A DNA stretch of 52,874 nucleotides from an uncultured Clostridia bacterium (GTDB lineage: Bacteria; Bacillota; Clostridia; Christensenellales; UBA1242), in contig CATKXS010000008.1 of the NCBI GenBank assembly GCA_949841045.1, forward strand, positions 1 to 52,874, in the 5' to 3' direction. Both the position numbers and the translations under genes were made by a program. How positions within the stretch are numbered: position 1 is the first letter of the stretch; each line of letters begins with the position of its first letter. Shown here piece by piece: positions 15,149 to 24,042 of the stretch. The notes under the pieces are model-generated. The model did not search any database. It was not told the DNA's origin and was given only the letters and a program-made list of their open reading frames with translations.

Positions 15149-15754
15149 ATGGAAATAAAAAGTGCAAAGTATTTAAAAAGTGTGGTGAATGTAAGCGAAA
15201 TTTTTGCAGATGGGCTTGCAGAGTTTGCTTTTGTTGGTCGAAGTAACGTTGGAAAGTCATCTTTGATTAATTTTTTAACAGGCACAAAGGGGCTTGCAAA
15301 AACCTCAGCCACGCCAGGAAAAACAAAAATGATAAATTACTTTTTGATAAATGACCTCTTTAGATTGGTTGACTTGCCTGGTTATGGTTTTGCCAAGACG
15401 GGCAAAAGTCATCAAGAACTTTGGGCTTCAATTATAGGTGATTATCTTGTGTCAAGCAAATCGCTTTTAAATGTCTTTGTTTTACTAGATATTAGACATC
15501 TTCCAAGTGAACTTGATAAAAAAATGATACAATTTCTTCTATATAATAATATACCATTTACAGTTATAGTGACAAAAACAGATAAACTGGCAAAGTCAAA
15601 GGTCAAGCCAGCGGTTAAGAAGATAGCAAATGAAATTAAACTTCGTGAAGAGACATTCTTTATAACCAGTTCAAACTCACGACAAGGTCGAGATGAACTT
15701 TTGGCGCTTATTAAAAATAAACTAGAAATGTATCTCCTTGATGGTAATCATTAA
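15149..15754 (+). CDS. engB: ribosome biogenesis GTPase EngB/YsxC
   Basis: A 201-residue TRAFAC-class GTPase of the EngB/YihA/YsxC family, needed for late assembly of the large ribosomal subunit. G1 is GRSNVGKS (30-37), a TPGKT G2 motif at about 55-59, G3 DLPGYG (75-80), G4 TKTD (142-145), and G5-like SS near 170. Length is typical. No ribosome-binding site is seen, and the predicted transcript begins at the ATG. rlmD follows after 37 bp, probably in the same operon. Confidence 0.95.
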   Translation: MEIKSAKYLKSVVNVSEIFADGLAEFAFVGRSNVGKSSLINFLTGTKGLAKTSATPGKTKMINYFLINDLFRLVDLPGYGFAKTGKSHQELWASIIGDYLVSSKSLLNVFVLLDIRHLPSELDKKMIQFLLYNNIPFTVIVTKTDKLAKSKVKPAVKKIANEIKLREETFFITSSNSRQGRDELLALIKNKLEMYLLDGNH

Positions 15755-15791
15755 AATTAAACATTTGAGATAGTTTTGCAAGAGGTAAGTA

Positions 15792-17066
15792 TTGAAAGGA
15801 AAACTTAAAAATAATATGTACGCCAAAGAGGAAGTCTTTCAGGGTGAAATTACAGGCGTTGGCTATGATGGGGAAGGCGTATTAAGACATGACGGCAAAG
15901 TCGTCTTTGTTCCATATGTGCTGAGAGGGGAAGAAATTAAATTCAAACTCACAAAATCGAACTCCACCTTTTCACGTGGGAAAGTGGTTGAGGTGATAAA
16001 AGAAAGTCCGCTTAGAACAAAACCGCCTTGCCCTTATTATGGCAGGTGCGGTGGGTGCAGTTATCAGCACACGAGTTATCAAAATGAACTTGGGATTAAG
16101 AAAGAACTCCTTGTTGGGCAACTGGCAAAACTTGGCTATAAGGGTGAAGTGAAAGTTGTTTCAAGTGAGACTGAATATGGTTACCGAAACAAAATACGTC
16201 TTTTTGTAGGCGAAAATGGGCTTTCTTTAATGGAAAGAGGCTCAAATAGGTTTTGCGATATTAACGCTTGTCTTTTAGTTGATGAAAAATTAAACAATGC
16301 TATTAAAATTGTCAATAACTTTATAATCAAACAAAGTTTGCAACAATATTATAGTGAGCTCGTGATTCGAGAAGAGAATGAAAATCTTCTTCTGAATTTC
16401 ATTCTTAAAAAAGTGCCAGAACATAATATTCATTATCAAGGACTCTATCTTTTGTTAGGCGCAGATTGTGGTATTTTTGAGACTTTTAAAGGGCAGAGTG
16501 ATTATAAGGTGGGGCTTACAAGTTTATTAAGCGAAGAGTTTGGGCTAAAATGCTCGTTCTCGCCAAACAGCTTTCACCAAGTAAACAAGTTTATTGGGAA
16601 TGAACTTTATAAATTTGTAGTAGACAATGTGAAAGGCAAAAGTGTTATAAATTGTTATAGTGGAGCGGGAGTGCTGAGTGGGATTCTTGCAAAGAAAGGT
16701 AAGTATGTAAAAGGTATTGAACTCGGCATTAATGAGCATAACGACGCAGAGAAACTAAAAGAAGAAAATGATTTATTTTTCCTTTCTAATTTTCAGGGCG
16801 ATTGCGCTCGCCTATTGCCTAGTTTATCAGATGGTGCTGAATGCGTTATTGTTGACCCGCCAAGAGCAGGCATGGCAAAAACTGTTTGTGAGGCCATTGA
16901 TAATGGTTTTTACAAACAACTCATATATATTTCATGCAATAGCGCAACACTTGTACGTGACCTTGGTTTAATCAAAAATTATAAATTGACTTCGGTGACA
17001 CTTTTTGATATGTTCGCAAGAACAGGCGAATATGAAACGGTAGCACTGCTTGAAAGAAAAAAATAG
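15792..17066 (+). CDS. rlmD: 23S rRNA (uracil-5-)-methyltransferase, RlmD/RumA family
   Basis: A 424-residue TrmA/RumA-family methyltransferase. It has an N-terminal TRAM domain (about 12-70) and candidate iron-sulphur ligands Cys80, Cys86, Cys89 (CPYYGRCGGC) and Cys160. The SAM site is INCYSGAGVLSG; the catalytic region is VDPPRAGM and ISCNSATLVRDL with nucleophile Cys382; the late Glu is in GEYETVALL. It transfers a methyl group to C5 of uridine in 23S rRNA; the exact target U cannot be told. The TTG start at 15792 follows AGAGG; ATG 15816 is an alternative. Confidence 0.9.
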   Translation: MKGKLKNNMYAKEEVFQGEITGVGYDGEGVLRHDGKVVFVPYVLRGEEIKFKLTKSNSTFSRGKVVEVIKESPLRTKPPCPYYGRCGGCSYQHTSYQNELGIKKELLVGQLAKLGYKGEVKVVSSETEYGYRNKIRLFVGENGLSLMERGSNRFCDINACLLVDEKLNNAIKIVNNFIIKQSLQQYYSELVIREENENLLLNFILKKVPEHNIHYQGLYLLLGADCGIFETFKGQSDYKVGLTSLLSEEFGLKCSFSPNSFHQVNKFIGNELYKFVVDNVKGKSVINCYSGAGVLSGILAKKGKYVKGIELGINEHNDAEKLKEENDLFFLSNFQGDCARLLPSLSDGAECVIVDPPRAGMAKTVCEAIDNGFYKQLIYISCNSATLVRDLGLIKNYKLTSVTLFDMFARTGEYETVALLERKK

Positions 17067-17126
17067 ATTTTGTGCTATAATTAGAAAATATTTAACAATA
17101 CAAAGTTGGTGAAAAAAGGAGCTAAT

Positions 17127-17930
17127 ATGAGCAAAATTATAATGCTTGGTACTGGGAATGGCGGAACAATTGATTTGTATAATACTTGTTTTGTTGTTCA
17201 AAATGAAAATGGCAATTTTCTAGTTGATACTGGTGGAAGTATTGAAATAATAAAAAGATTAAAACAAGTTGATATTGATTATAAATCAATTCGTCATATC
17301 TTTATTTCACACAGTCACACTGACCATGTTTTAGGTTTATTTTGGTATTTCAAAAAGATAAGTCGTGATGCAATGCATGGCGAGATTTCGGGGGGGGGTA
17401 TAACGATATATTGTAATGACATTGTGTTTGAAACAATAAAAGAAGTTGCAAAACATATTCTCCCAGAGAAACTTATGGATGCAATATATAAAGTTGTTGA
17501 TTTTAAAGTCTTAAATGATGGTGACAAATATCAAATCAACAGCACCCGCTATACATTTTTTGACATAAAAGCCAAAGGAACAAAGCAATATGGATTTGAA
17601 TGTATGCTAAATAATAAGAAATTGGCGTTCTTGGGAGATGAAACTTTAAACCCTGTTTTATATGAAAAAATTAGAAACTTTGATTATGTTATGCATGAAG
17701 CATTTTGTTTGGATTCAGAGGAAAAGATATTCCATGCATATGAGAAAAATCACTCTACAACAAAAAGCGTTAGTGAAGTGATGAATGGATTAAAAGTAAA
17801 AAATTTAATTCTCTATCATACAGAGGATTCTCACAAAGAACAGCGTAAGGAGTTATATACAAAGGAAGCACAGAAGTACTTTAAAGGCAAAGTGATTGTT
17901 CCAAATGATTTAGAAAGTATTGAAATTTAA
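17127..17930 (+). CDS. metallo-beta-lactamase-fold hydrolase, RNase Z-like, with internal G9 tract
   Basis: A 267-residue MBL-fold protein. The zinc motif HSHTDH is at 62-67, FLGDETLNP supplies the later Asp, and HEAF plus NHST downstream resemble the RNase Z/ElaC pattern, followed by LILYHTEDSH. Substrate uncertain: tRNA 3'-processing or another phosphodiester. ATG 17127 follows AAAGGAG. Codons for Ser88-Gly89-Gly90-Gly91 contain nine consecutive G (17390-17398), in frame here. A one-base change would truncate the protein soon after residue 91. Probably transcribed from a weak TATAAT at 17076. Confidence 0.85.
   Translation: MSKIIMLGTGNGGTIDLYNTCFVVQNENGNFLVDTGGSIEIIKRLKQVDIDYKSIRHIFISHSHTDHVLGLFWYFKKISRDAMHGEISGGGITIYCNDIVFETIKEVAKHILPEKLMDAIYKVVDFKVLNDGDKYQINSTRYTFFDIKAKGTKQYGFECMLNNKKLAFLGDETLNPVLYEKIRNFDYVMHEAFCLDSEEKIFHAYEKNHSTTKSVSEVMNGLKVKNLILYHTEDSHKEQRKELYTKEAQKYFKGKVIVPNDLESIEI
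17390..17398 (+). repeat. G9 mononucleotide tract inside a coding sequence
   Basis: Nine G in a row in an AT-rich coding region. Gly could be encoded by other codons, so the run is not forced by the protein. Confidence 0.9.
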
Positions 17931-17952
17931 AATATTGAAAATGCTTTAAATC

Positions 17953-17983
17953 AAGACGGGTCTTATAGTACCTGTCTTTTTTA
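17953..17983 (+). terminator. terminator after the MBL-fold gene
   Basis: AAGACGGGT pairs with ACCTGTCTT, followed by T6. Confidence 0.8.
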
Positions 17984-18050
17984 AATAGAGATTAATGCTA
18001 ATTTAGGGAGAAAGTGTCGAAAGATGATATAGGAGAGCTTTCAATTTAAA

Positions 18051-18079
18051 TTGACTTTTTAGTCAAAATTATATATAAT
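18051..18079 (+). promoter_or_regulatory. promoter giving a leaderless mnmG mRNA
   Basis: TTGACT (18051-18056), 17-bp spacer, TATAAT (18074-18079). The start falls at the mnmG ATG (18086); no SD lies between. Confidence 0.75.
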
Positions 18080-18085
18080 TGCCTT

Positions 18086-19960
18086 ATGGAAAAATTTGAT
18101 GCGATAGTTATTGGTGCAGGGCATGCTGGCTGTGAGGCTGGACTTGCTCTTGCGAGAATGGGACAAAAGACACTGCTTCTTACATTAAATCTTGACGCAG
18201 TGGCTTTTCTTGCATGCAATCCTTCTATTGGAGGAACTGCAAAAGGTCAACTTGTAAGTGAAATAGACGCGCTTGGCGGACAAATGGGGATTAATGCCGA
18301 CAAGACAATGCTACAACTTAGAATGCTCAATGGAGGCAAAGGTCCTGCCGTTCAAAGTTTAAGAGCGCAAACTGATAAAGTTGAATATCACAATGAAATG
18401 AAAAAGACGATTGAAAATTGTGATAATCTTTTTTTGCGTCAAGGTGAAGTCGTTGACATTATAAATCTCGACAATGGCGAGAAGAAAATTCTTACCGCGC
18501 TTGGACAAGAGTTTATTTGTCGTGCGGTTGTTTTTGCGACAGGTGTTTATCTTAAAAGTAGGATTATCATTGGTGATTACACAAAAGACAGTGGACCAAA
18601 TGGTTTTGCAAACGCACAGCTTTTGTCAGACAGTCTTTTAAGGCTAGGCATAAAACTTCTTCGTTTTAAGACCGGGACGCCGGCACGAATAAATGGCAGA
18701 AGCATTGATTATAGCGTTCTTGATAAACAGGTCGGTGATGAGAATATTCAAAACTTTTCTTTTATCACAAAAAAGCGTCTTAAAAATAGGGCGTACTGCT
18801 ATTTGACTTATACCAATGAAGAAACGCACAAAATTATTCGCGACAACCTTGACAAGGCTCCAGTTTTCTCTGGGCTTATCAAAGGTGTTGGACCGCGTTA
18901 TTGTCCTTCCATTGAAACAAAGATTGTAAGATTTGCAGACAAGGAAAGGCACCAACTTTTCTTAGAGCCAGAGGCGCTTTCAACTCAAGAGGTTTACATT
19001 CAAGGATTTTCGACCTCTATGCCTGTTGATGTTCAAGAGAAGATGATTAAGTCAATTAAGGGGCTAGAAAAGGCGGAAGTCATGAGAGATAGTTATGCCA
19101 TTGAGTATGACTGTATTGAACCAACGCAGCTTAATCCTACACTTGAACTTAAAGCCATAAAGGGAATGTTTTTTGCGGGGCAAATCAATGGAACTTCTGG
19201 TTATGAAGAGGCGGGCGCGCAAGGTATTGTTGCGGGCATAAATGCAGGGCTTTATCTTCAAAGCAAAGAGATGATTACGCTAAAGCGAAGTGATGGTTAT
19301 ATTGGCGTTCTTATTGATGACATTGTGACTAAAGGTACGAATGAACCTTATAGAATGATGACAAGTCGCGCAGAGTATAGACTTCTTTTAAGACAAGACA
19401 ATGCTGATTTAAGACTGACAGAGATAGGTAGAGCGGTTGGTCTTGTTGATGATAAAAGATGGAAGATATTTAATAAGAAGAGAGAAAACCTTTTGAAAAT
19501 TGAAAAACTTTTAGATAGGAAATTTAAGGCTGGCGAGATTGAAAAACTTTTTGAAGAAAACGGGGAAAGTCTTCCTCGCGAGAGCATGACTGTCAGAGAT
19601 ATGATGAAAAGAAGTAGACTAGACGCCTTTAAGATTGACAAAGAGCTTGGAGTATTTGAGGGCTTTGACTTTGAAATAATCAATGAAATCAATATTATGG
19701 TCAAATATGAGGGCTACTTAAAACAACAAGAGGAAGATATTGAAAAGTTCAGAAAAAACGAGATGATTAAGATTGACGAAGACTTTGACTATAAATCAGC
19801 TCAAGGGCTCCGTCTTGAAGCCATTGAAAAACTTGATGAAATAAGACCTTTAAGCATTGGCCAGGCTTCAAGAATCTCTGGTGTTTCGCCTTCTGATATT
19901 GCCGTGCTAAGCGTACTTGTAAAAAAACATCATGATTTGAAGATGAAAAACTTAAAGTAG
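18086..19960 (+). CDS. mnmG: tRNA uridine 5-carboxymethylaminomethyl modification enzyme MnmG (GidA)
   Basis: A 624-residue protein of typical MnmG length. The N-terminal FAD-binding GAGHAG is at 10-15, then CNPSIGGTAKG, GGKGPAVQ and the conserved C-terminal helical domain (YEGYLKQQ...LSIGQASRISGVSP). With MnmE it installs the 5-carboxymethylaminomethyl group on wobble U34 of certain tRNAs. rsmG follows after 12 bp; mnmG-rsmG adjacency is common near replication origins. The predicted mRNA is leaderless. Confidence 0.97.
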   Translation: MEKFDAIVIGAGHAGCEAGLALARMGQKTLLLTLNLDAVAFLACNPSIGGTAKGQLVSEIDALGGQMGINADKTMLQLRMLNGGKGPAVQSLRAQTDKVEYHNEMKKTIENCDNLFLRQGEVVDIINLDNGEKKILTALGQEFICRAVVFATGVYLKSRIIIGDYTKDSGPNGFANAQLLSDSLLRLGIKLLRFKTGTPARINGRSIDYSVLDKQVGDENIQNFSFITKKRLKNRAYCYLTYTNEETHKIIRDNLDKAPVFSGLIKGVGPRYCPSIETKIVRFADKERHQLFLEPEALSTQEVYIQGFSTSMPVDVQEKMIKSIKGLEKAEVMRDSYAIEYDCIEPTQLNPTLELKAIKGMFFAGQINGTSGYEEAGAQGIVAGINAGLYLQSKEMITLKRSDGYIGVLIDDIVTKGTNEPYRMMTSRAEYRLLLRQDNADLRLTEIGRAVGLVDDKRWKIFNKKRENLLKIEKLLDRKFKAGEIEKLFEENGESLPRESMTVRDMMKRSRLDAFKIDKELGVFEGFDFEIINEINIMVKYEGYLKQQEEDIEKFRKNEMIKIDEDFDYKSAQGLRLEAIEKLDEIRPLSIGQASRISGVSPSDIAVLSVLVKKHHDLKMKNLK

Positions 19961-19972
19961 AATGAGGGGAAA

Positions 19973-20674
19973 ATGAAAGAGCTAATAGAAGAATTGTTTA
20001 AAAAGTATGGATTTGAACTGTCAGAAAGGCAGATAGAACAATTTGATAAATATATGAAATTTTTGCTTGAAGAAAACGCTAAGTTCAACTTGACAGCAAT
20101 TGAAGAACCTGAAGAAATAGTTATCAAACACTTTATTGACAGCATTCTTGGCATTGATAAAATTGAAAAGGGAGCTTCACTTGTTGACGTTGGAAGTGGA
20201 GCGGGCTTTCCAGGTGTGCCAATTAAGATTATGCGAGAAGATATAGAGCTTACCCTTATAGACAGTCTTTCAAAGAGGGTTAACTTTTTAAAAGAACTTT
20301 CTTTGCTTTTAGGGCTTGAAAACGTGAAGTGTAAACATGTGCGCGCAGAGGACTTTGCAATGAAAGAGGGCAGAGAAAAGTTTGATGTTGCCACAGCCCG
20401 TGCGGTGGCGGCCCTTCCAACACTGGCAGAATATCTTCTTCCGCTGGTGAAAGTGGGTGGAAAGGTCATAATGTTCAAAGGTCTTAAATCGAAAGAGGAA
20501 CTTGCTCAAGGTGACAAGGCAATTAGGACTTTAGGCGGAAAACTTGAAAGCGTGCTGTCATTTAAACTTGATGATTTTGGCGAGAGAAATGTGATAGTGC
20601 TTAAAAAGGTGTCAAAGACTGATGCAAAATACCCACGCGGGAAGAATCAACCAAAATTAAAACCAATATTATGA
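19973..20674 (+). CDS. rsmG: 16S rRNA (guanine-527-N7)-methyltransferase RsmG (GidB)
   Basis: A 233-residue class I SAM methyltransferase. Motif I is VDVGSGAGFPG, followed by LIDSLSKRVNFL and ATARAVAALPTL. It methylates N7 of G527 in 16S rRNA. The SD is GAGGGG, 12 bp after mnmG, so the two are co-transcribed. The stop codon (TGA, 20672-20674) lies inside the left arm of the inverted-repeat element that follows. Confidence 0.96.
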   Translation: MKELIEELFKKYGFELSERQIEQFDKYMKFLLEENAKFNLTAIEEPEEIVIKHFIDSILGIDKIEKGASLVDVGSGAGFPGVPIKIMREDIELTLIDSLSKRVNFLKELSLLLGLENVKCKHVRAEDFAMKEGREKFDVATARAVAALPTLAEYLLPLVKVGGKVIMFKGLKSKEELAQGDKAIRTLGGKLESVLSFKLDDFGERNVIVLKKVSKTDAKYPRGKNQPKLKPIL

Positions 20675-20857
20675 TTCTGTCAATAAAATACGCAAGCGGC
20701 TAAACCGCTTTATTAAATTTACTTAACTGAATAAAAGGGCATAATGCCCCTGAAAACAACCCAAAACAAGTCATGTAGGTGGAATTATCCACCTTTTTGT
20801 TTAAAATACCTCGCGGATAATTTGCCCTTGCCTTGCTTGTTTATTGGCAGAATCATA
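20670..20857. repeat. 188-bp structured inverted-repeat element
   Basis: Left arm TATGATTCTGTCAATAAA (20670-20687) and right arm TTTATTGGCAGAATCATA (20840-20857) match 17 of 18 bases as inverted repeats. Imperfect pairing continues inward. Inside are three perfect hairpins: AAGCGG/CCGCTT (20694-20710), GGGCATAATGCCC (20737-20749) and AGGTGGAATTATCCACCT plus T5 (20777-20799). It could be a MITE-like insertion supplying the rsmG terminator, or a structured RNA closed by a long basal stem. No flanking target duplication is obvious. Confidence 0.75.
20777..20799 (+). terminator. terminator of mnmG-rsmG
   Basis: AGGTGGA, loop ATTA, TCCACCT, followed by TTTTTG. It lies inside the inverted-repeat element. 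Confidence 0.8.
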
Positions 20858-20919
20858 CTAACTTAAATTAGAATTAAAAGCGAAAATAAAATAAAGAATA
20901 AAGTAGGATAATTTAGCCA

Positions 20920-20933
20920 CACTAATTTTAGTG
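20920..20933. promoter_or_regulatory. palindrome overlapping the ribosome-binding region
   Basis: CACTAATTTTAGTG is a perfect 14-bp palindrome ending just before GAGGTG of the 20943 gene. It could be an operator or an mRNA hairpin limiting translation. Confidence 0.45.
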
Positions 20934-20942
20934 AGGTGTAAT

Positions 20943-21617
20943 ATGTTAAAATTTTTATCATTACTTTTTGTTGTTCCAGCACTTATGTGTAGTCACGTAT
21001 CAGCACAAAGCGAAAACTTTGATGGCGCGAAGAAAGTGGAGGTTTTTAAAGACGGCGAGACTATTGAAATGAGCCAAGAAGAATTAAATATTCTTTCTGA
21101 TATTTTTGTTGAGACTTTTGAGGGCTCAAAGTCTCTTCCTGCACTTGGTGTTGCTCTTGACGAAGAAACAAAAGAAAGCGTTAAAAGCGGAGTTTGGATT
21201 AAATTCTCTTTTGATAAAACACGCGTTGAAAATGATATGCCATTTGATGAGCTTTTGATTAAAATCCATAAGGAAAATAATTGCCTAAATGTAATTCGTG
21301 GCAATGACGGCAAGTTTGACGGAAGATGTTACTTTGTTGAGCTTAATCATTCGCTAGAAAAGATTTATAATTATATTATAGAGACTTCAGATAAAGAAGT
21401 TCAATCAGATGAAACTAAAACAGCGTCTTTGGAAGAAAGTACATCTGAAAACGAAGAATTATTGACAATGCAGGACGAGTCTCAGCCAGTTGAGGATACT
21501 TTGGTTATGCCATCGCAAAATGATAAAGAAAAGAAAAATGGCGTTATAGAACTTGAAGTGACGAACTTAACATCAGACCAAAGTGAAGAGGAAGAAAAAA
21601 TAGACGCATTAATTTAA
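20943..21617 (+). CDS. secreted protein of unknown function
   Basis: A 224-residue protein with a signal peptide (LKFLSLLFVVPALM, likely cleaved after SHVSA, residue 21). The mature part has a folded region of about 130 residues with two Cys (NNCLNVI and GRCYFV) that could form a disulphide, then an acidic Ser/Thr/Glu-rich tail typical of disordered surface linkers. Cys16 does not fit a lipobox. GAGGTG precedes ATG 20943; the upstream in-frame GTG at 20931 overlaps that SD. Family not recognised. Confidence 0.78.
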   Translation: MLKFLSLLFVVPALMCSHVSAQSENFDGAKKVEVFKDGETIEMSQEELNILSDIFVETFEGSKSLPALGVALDEETKESVKSGVWIKFSFDKTRVENDMPFDELLIKIHKENNCLNVIRGNDGKFDGRCYFVELNHSLEKIYNYIIETSDKEVQSDETKTASLEESTSENEELLTMQDESQPVEDTLVMPSQNDKEKKNGVIELEVTNLTSDQSEEEEKIDALI

Positions 21618-21655
21618 ATAAAAACATATAAAAATAAAAATTTTGCTTTTAATTG

Positions 21656-21684
21656 TTGTTAAAAATAATTTTTTATGTTACAAT
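21656..21684 (+). promoter_or_regulatory. promoter of the SecB-like operon
   Basis: TTGTTA (21656-21661), 17-bp spacer, TACAAT (21679-21684). Confidence 0.6.
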
Positions 21685-21710
21685 TTTATAGTAAATGAAA
21701 GGAGACAATT

Positions 21711-22106
21711 ATGGCAAACGTTATTAGAAACATGAATTACAAACCAATTCTTGAAAAAGTGGAGTATGTTAGACTCAATGAACCTCAACCAAACGCAACT
21801 ATCAATATGCGTGTTTGGGACGAACTTGAAGTTGAAAGACTTAGAAGTGATGCTGTACGAGTAAAAGTCACAAGAAATGTAAAACCTGAACCAGACTGCA
21901 TTTTTTCAATTGAAGTTGCAATGAGCCTTGAAGTGCTTATTAACACAAGTGAATATGAAGCTCTTGAAGATGCTGATGCATATTTCAAGAATAGTGCTGT
22001 TGCAAGAGTGCTTGCAAGCAATATCGCAGTTGTTCTTGCAGATTTATCACTGCATTCTCAGATAGGTCCTATGATTACAGCACCAGTATGCCAATTTCCA
22101 CAATAA
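21711..22106 (+). CDS. SecB-like chaperone (tentative)
   Basis: A 131-residue protein with beta-strand-rich residues 20-90 and a C-terminal helix followed by SQIGPMITAPVCQFP. This order, and the AVA..L...I...L..L.....GP.I..P pattern, resemble divergent SecB-like proteins of Bacillota, which hold unfolded secretory proteins. The match is by pattern only and has not been searched. The SD AAAGGAG is good. It is co-transcribed with the membrane protein at 22119 (12-bp gap). Confidence 0.6.
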   Translation: MANVIRNMNYKPILEKVEYVRLNEPQPNATINMRVWDELEVERLRSDAVRVKVTRNVKPEPDCIFSIEVAMSLEVLINTSEYEALEDADAYFKNSAVARVLASNIAVVLADLSLHSQIGPMITAPVCQFPQ

Positions 22107-22118
22107 AAGAAGGTTAAT

Positions 22119-22520
22119 ATGTTAATTGCAATATTAGTTTTTACTTTTGCTTTATTTGCTTTTGTTGCAGTGTCATTTTTCTTGACATTTAAGACATACG
22201 AATTCGAGGTGGAAGGAAACAAACTTAAAATTCAAAATGTTGCGGCTCATTTGAAACTTTTTATCAATGACGCCCTTGTTGAAGACCATTATATGCCTCA
22301 GCTTATCAAAGGCGAGGAATATAAACTGAAGTTAGGCGAAAAGGAACTTGTTTTGAGGTGTAAGAGCTCAAATCTTGGTTACAAGATGAGGGTTGAACTC
22401 CTAGAAAACGGCGAAATTATTGCCGACAATGGTGTGAAATTAAGAGCCAAAAAAAGTAAAAACAAAAATGTAAAAAAAGAAGAGCCTTCTTCAAATGACG
22501 AAGGCAAAATTATTTATTAA
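22119..22520 (+). CDS. small membrane-anchored protein, unknown
   Basis: A 133-residue protein with an N-terminal transmembrane helix (residues 2-24, LIAILVFTFALFAFVAVSFFL). It is followed by a beta-rich domain of about 80 residues (pattern of alternating strands such as YKLKLGEKELVLRC) and a Lys/Glu tail. Orientation is uncertain. It is encoded 12 bp after the SecB-like gene and followed by a terminator, so the two form an operon. Function unknown. Confidence 0.75.
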   Translation: MLIAILVFTFALFAFVAVSFFLTFKTYEFEVEGNKLKIQNVAAHLKLFINDALVEDHYMPQLIKGEEYKLKLGEKELVLRCKSSNLGYKMRVELLENGEIIADNGVKLRAKKSKNKNVKKEEPSSNDEGKIIY

Positions 22521-22547
22521 AACAACGCTATTGGCGTTGTTTTTTCT
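22521..22547 (+). terminator. terminator after the 22119 gene
   Basis: AACAACGC pairs with GCGTTGTT, followed by T6. Confidence 0.83.
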
Positions 22548-22602
22548 TAAGTTGGAGTTTTTTTTAACTGTAATTTTTTTATATTTCAAGAAAATATTTA
22601 TA

Positions 22603-22631
22603 TTGACAAAATTCTACCTAAATGCTATACT
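22603..22631 (+). promoter_or_regulatory. promoter of the 22652-24043 operon
   Basis: TTGACA (22603-22608), 17-bp spacer, TATACT (22626-22631). Leader about 14 nt. Confidence 0.82.
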
Positions 22632-22651
22632 TTTAAAAAGAAGAGGTGTCT

Positions 22652-24016
22652 ATGGAATATATAAGTGCAAAGGCGCTCCTTTCGCTCAAAGAAGATGTTG
22701 AAGTTAAAGGAGATAAAGTTGCAAAATTGAAAGCTCAAATTCGCGAGCTGTGTGGTCAAATTGCAAATTTTGATAGAAAAAAATATAGATTCGAAGCACG
22801 AGCTGCAGGCAGAAAATATGAAAATAAGTATGAGCTTATGTTACGTTGCCGCAACGTTACATTAGAAATGCAAAGGGAAGAAACAAACCTTAAAAGCAGT
22901 ATTCAAAGACTTTTTGAGAACATTTCAAACGTCACTGTAAAATCAAACGGTGACGCATTTGTGCTTGTGGAAAGCATGAAAGAACTTGATAAATATGCAC
23001 AAGGCGAGTCAGACCGCGCCGCAATACTTGGAAATGCACTTTCTGCGAATATTCTTACTGACGACTTTTATAAAAAACTCGATGACTTCATTTCAACAAA
23101 ATCCGAATACCTCTACGGATACCTCTGTAATTATGAAAAAGCGTCTTCACCTGAGTTTGATTCTTTTAAGAAGCCAAGTCTTAATAAATTGTTTACAAGT
23201 TCAATGAAAATGTTTGGCAATGATAAGAATAGTGGATATGTGTACAAAAAGATATTAAGTGATAGCGGATATAGAGATAAATTCTTTATGTTTGAAGGTC
23301 AGAACGTAAAGCAGATATTAAAAGAAAAACTTCCAAAAGAACACAAGGTATATTTGAAAGAAAAATACAATCAATACCGCATTGACATTCATGCTAAGAG
23401 AAAGATAAAAAGCCATGTTTTAAACGGTGCTGGAGTTGTCATTGATAAAGCTGTTTTAGTTTTAACTTCTCCTCTTACACTTCTTAGCAAAGGTCTTAAA
23501 AAGCTTAGTTTTGTTTGCGATTATAAAAGCACTTACAAAGAAGATAGAAGTTCTTTTAAAGATAGCTTAGAAGAGCTTCTAGACAAATACCATCTTGGCA
23601 AAAAGGGAATTAAATCTGTCTCAGCAAGTCTTGATAGAGAAGATAACTATTATTATCTAGATATTGCAGTAGTCAAAAGATATAAATCTCAAAAGGCAAA
23701 GATTAGATTCTATTATAACCTACAAGAAGGTGAATATAGAATGATTGAAGAACTTCTCGGCGACCGCAAAGAATTTAATTTTGAGAAAAAACAAGAAAGT
23801 AATGAAGACTTTAGAATTATGAGATATATAGATGAAGTTGCAATTCGCGAAAAGGCTAGCACACCTGAAGTCAACGTTAACTACAAAAAGACAAAGGTTA
23901 ATTCTAAAGCAAAATCAACTAGATATATTAAAGAGTTCGTTGAAGAAGATGACGGTTTTAATGATGAACTTTCTGAAGAGGAGCTCAAGCAATATAGTGA
24001 ATTTTTAAATAAATAA
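22652..24016 (+). CDS. unknown large helical protein with central hydrophobic segment
   Basis: A 454-residue protein. Residues 5-110 are Lys/Glu-rich helices (coiled-coil-like). A hydrophobic stretch at about 262-290 (GAGVVIDKAVLVLTSPLTLLSKGL) could touch or enter the membrane. A mixed alpha/beta domain occupies about 310-380, and the C-terminus is acidic. ATG 22652 follows AAGAGG; the in-frame GTG at 22646 lies inside that SD. The next gene (24043) has the same order of parts, so the two may be distant relatives working together. No family recognised. Confidence 0.75.
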   Translation: MEYISAKALLSLKEDVEVKGDKVAKLKAQIRELCGQIANFDRKKYRFEARAAGRKYENKYELMLRCRNVTLEMQREETNLKSSIQRLFENISNVTVKSNGDAFVLVESMKELDKYAQGESDRAAILGNALSANILTDDFYKKLDDFISTKSEYLYGYLCNYEKASSPEFDSFKKPSLNKLFTSSMKMFGNDKNSGYVYKKILSDSGYRDKFFMFEGQNVKQILKEKLPKEHKVYLKEKYNQYRIDIHAKRKIKSHVLNGAGVVIDKAVLVLTSPLTLLSKGLKKLSFVCDYKSTYKEDRSSFKDSLEELLDKYHLGKKGIKSVSASLDREDNYYYLDIAVVKRYKSQKAKIRFYYNLQEGEYRMIEELLGDRKEFNFEKKQESNEDFRIMRYIDEVAIREKASTPEVNVNYKKTKVNSKAKSTRYIKEFVEEDDGFNDELSEEELKQYSEFLNK

Positions 24017-24042
24017 AGTTTACATTAATGAAAGGAGAGGAA

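Noticed and set aside
20672-20674. Use of TGA as a tryptophan codon (Mollicutes-type code)
   Set aside because: TGA is a true stop in rsmG, Trp is encoded by TGG throughout, and no gene needs TGA read-through.
20943-21002. Lipoprotein signal in the 20943 product
   Set aside because: The residues before Cys16 (A-L-M) do not fit a lipobox; a type I signal peptidase site fits better.
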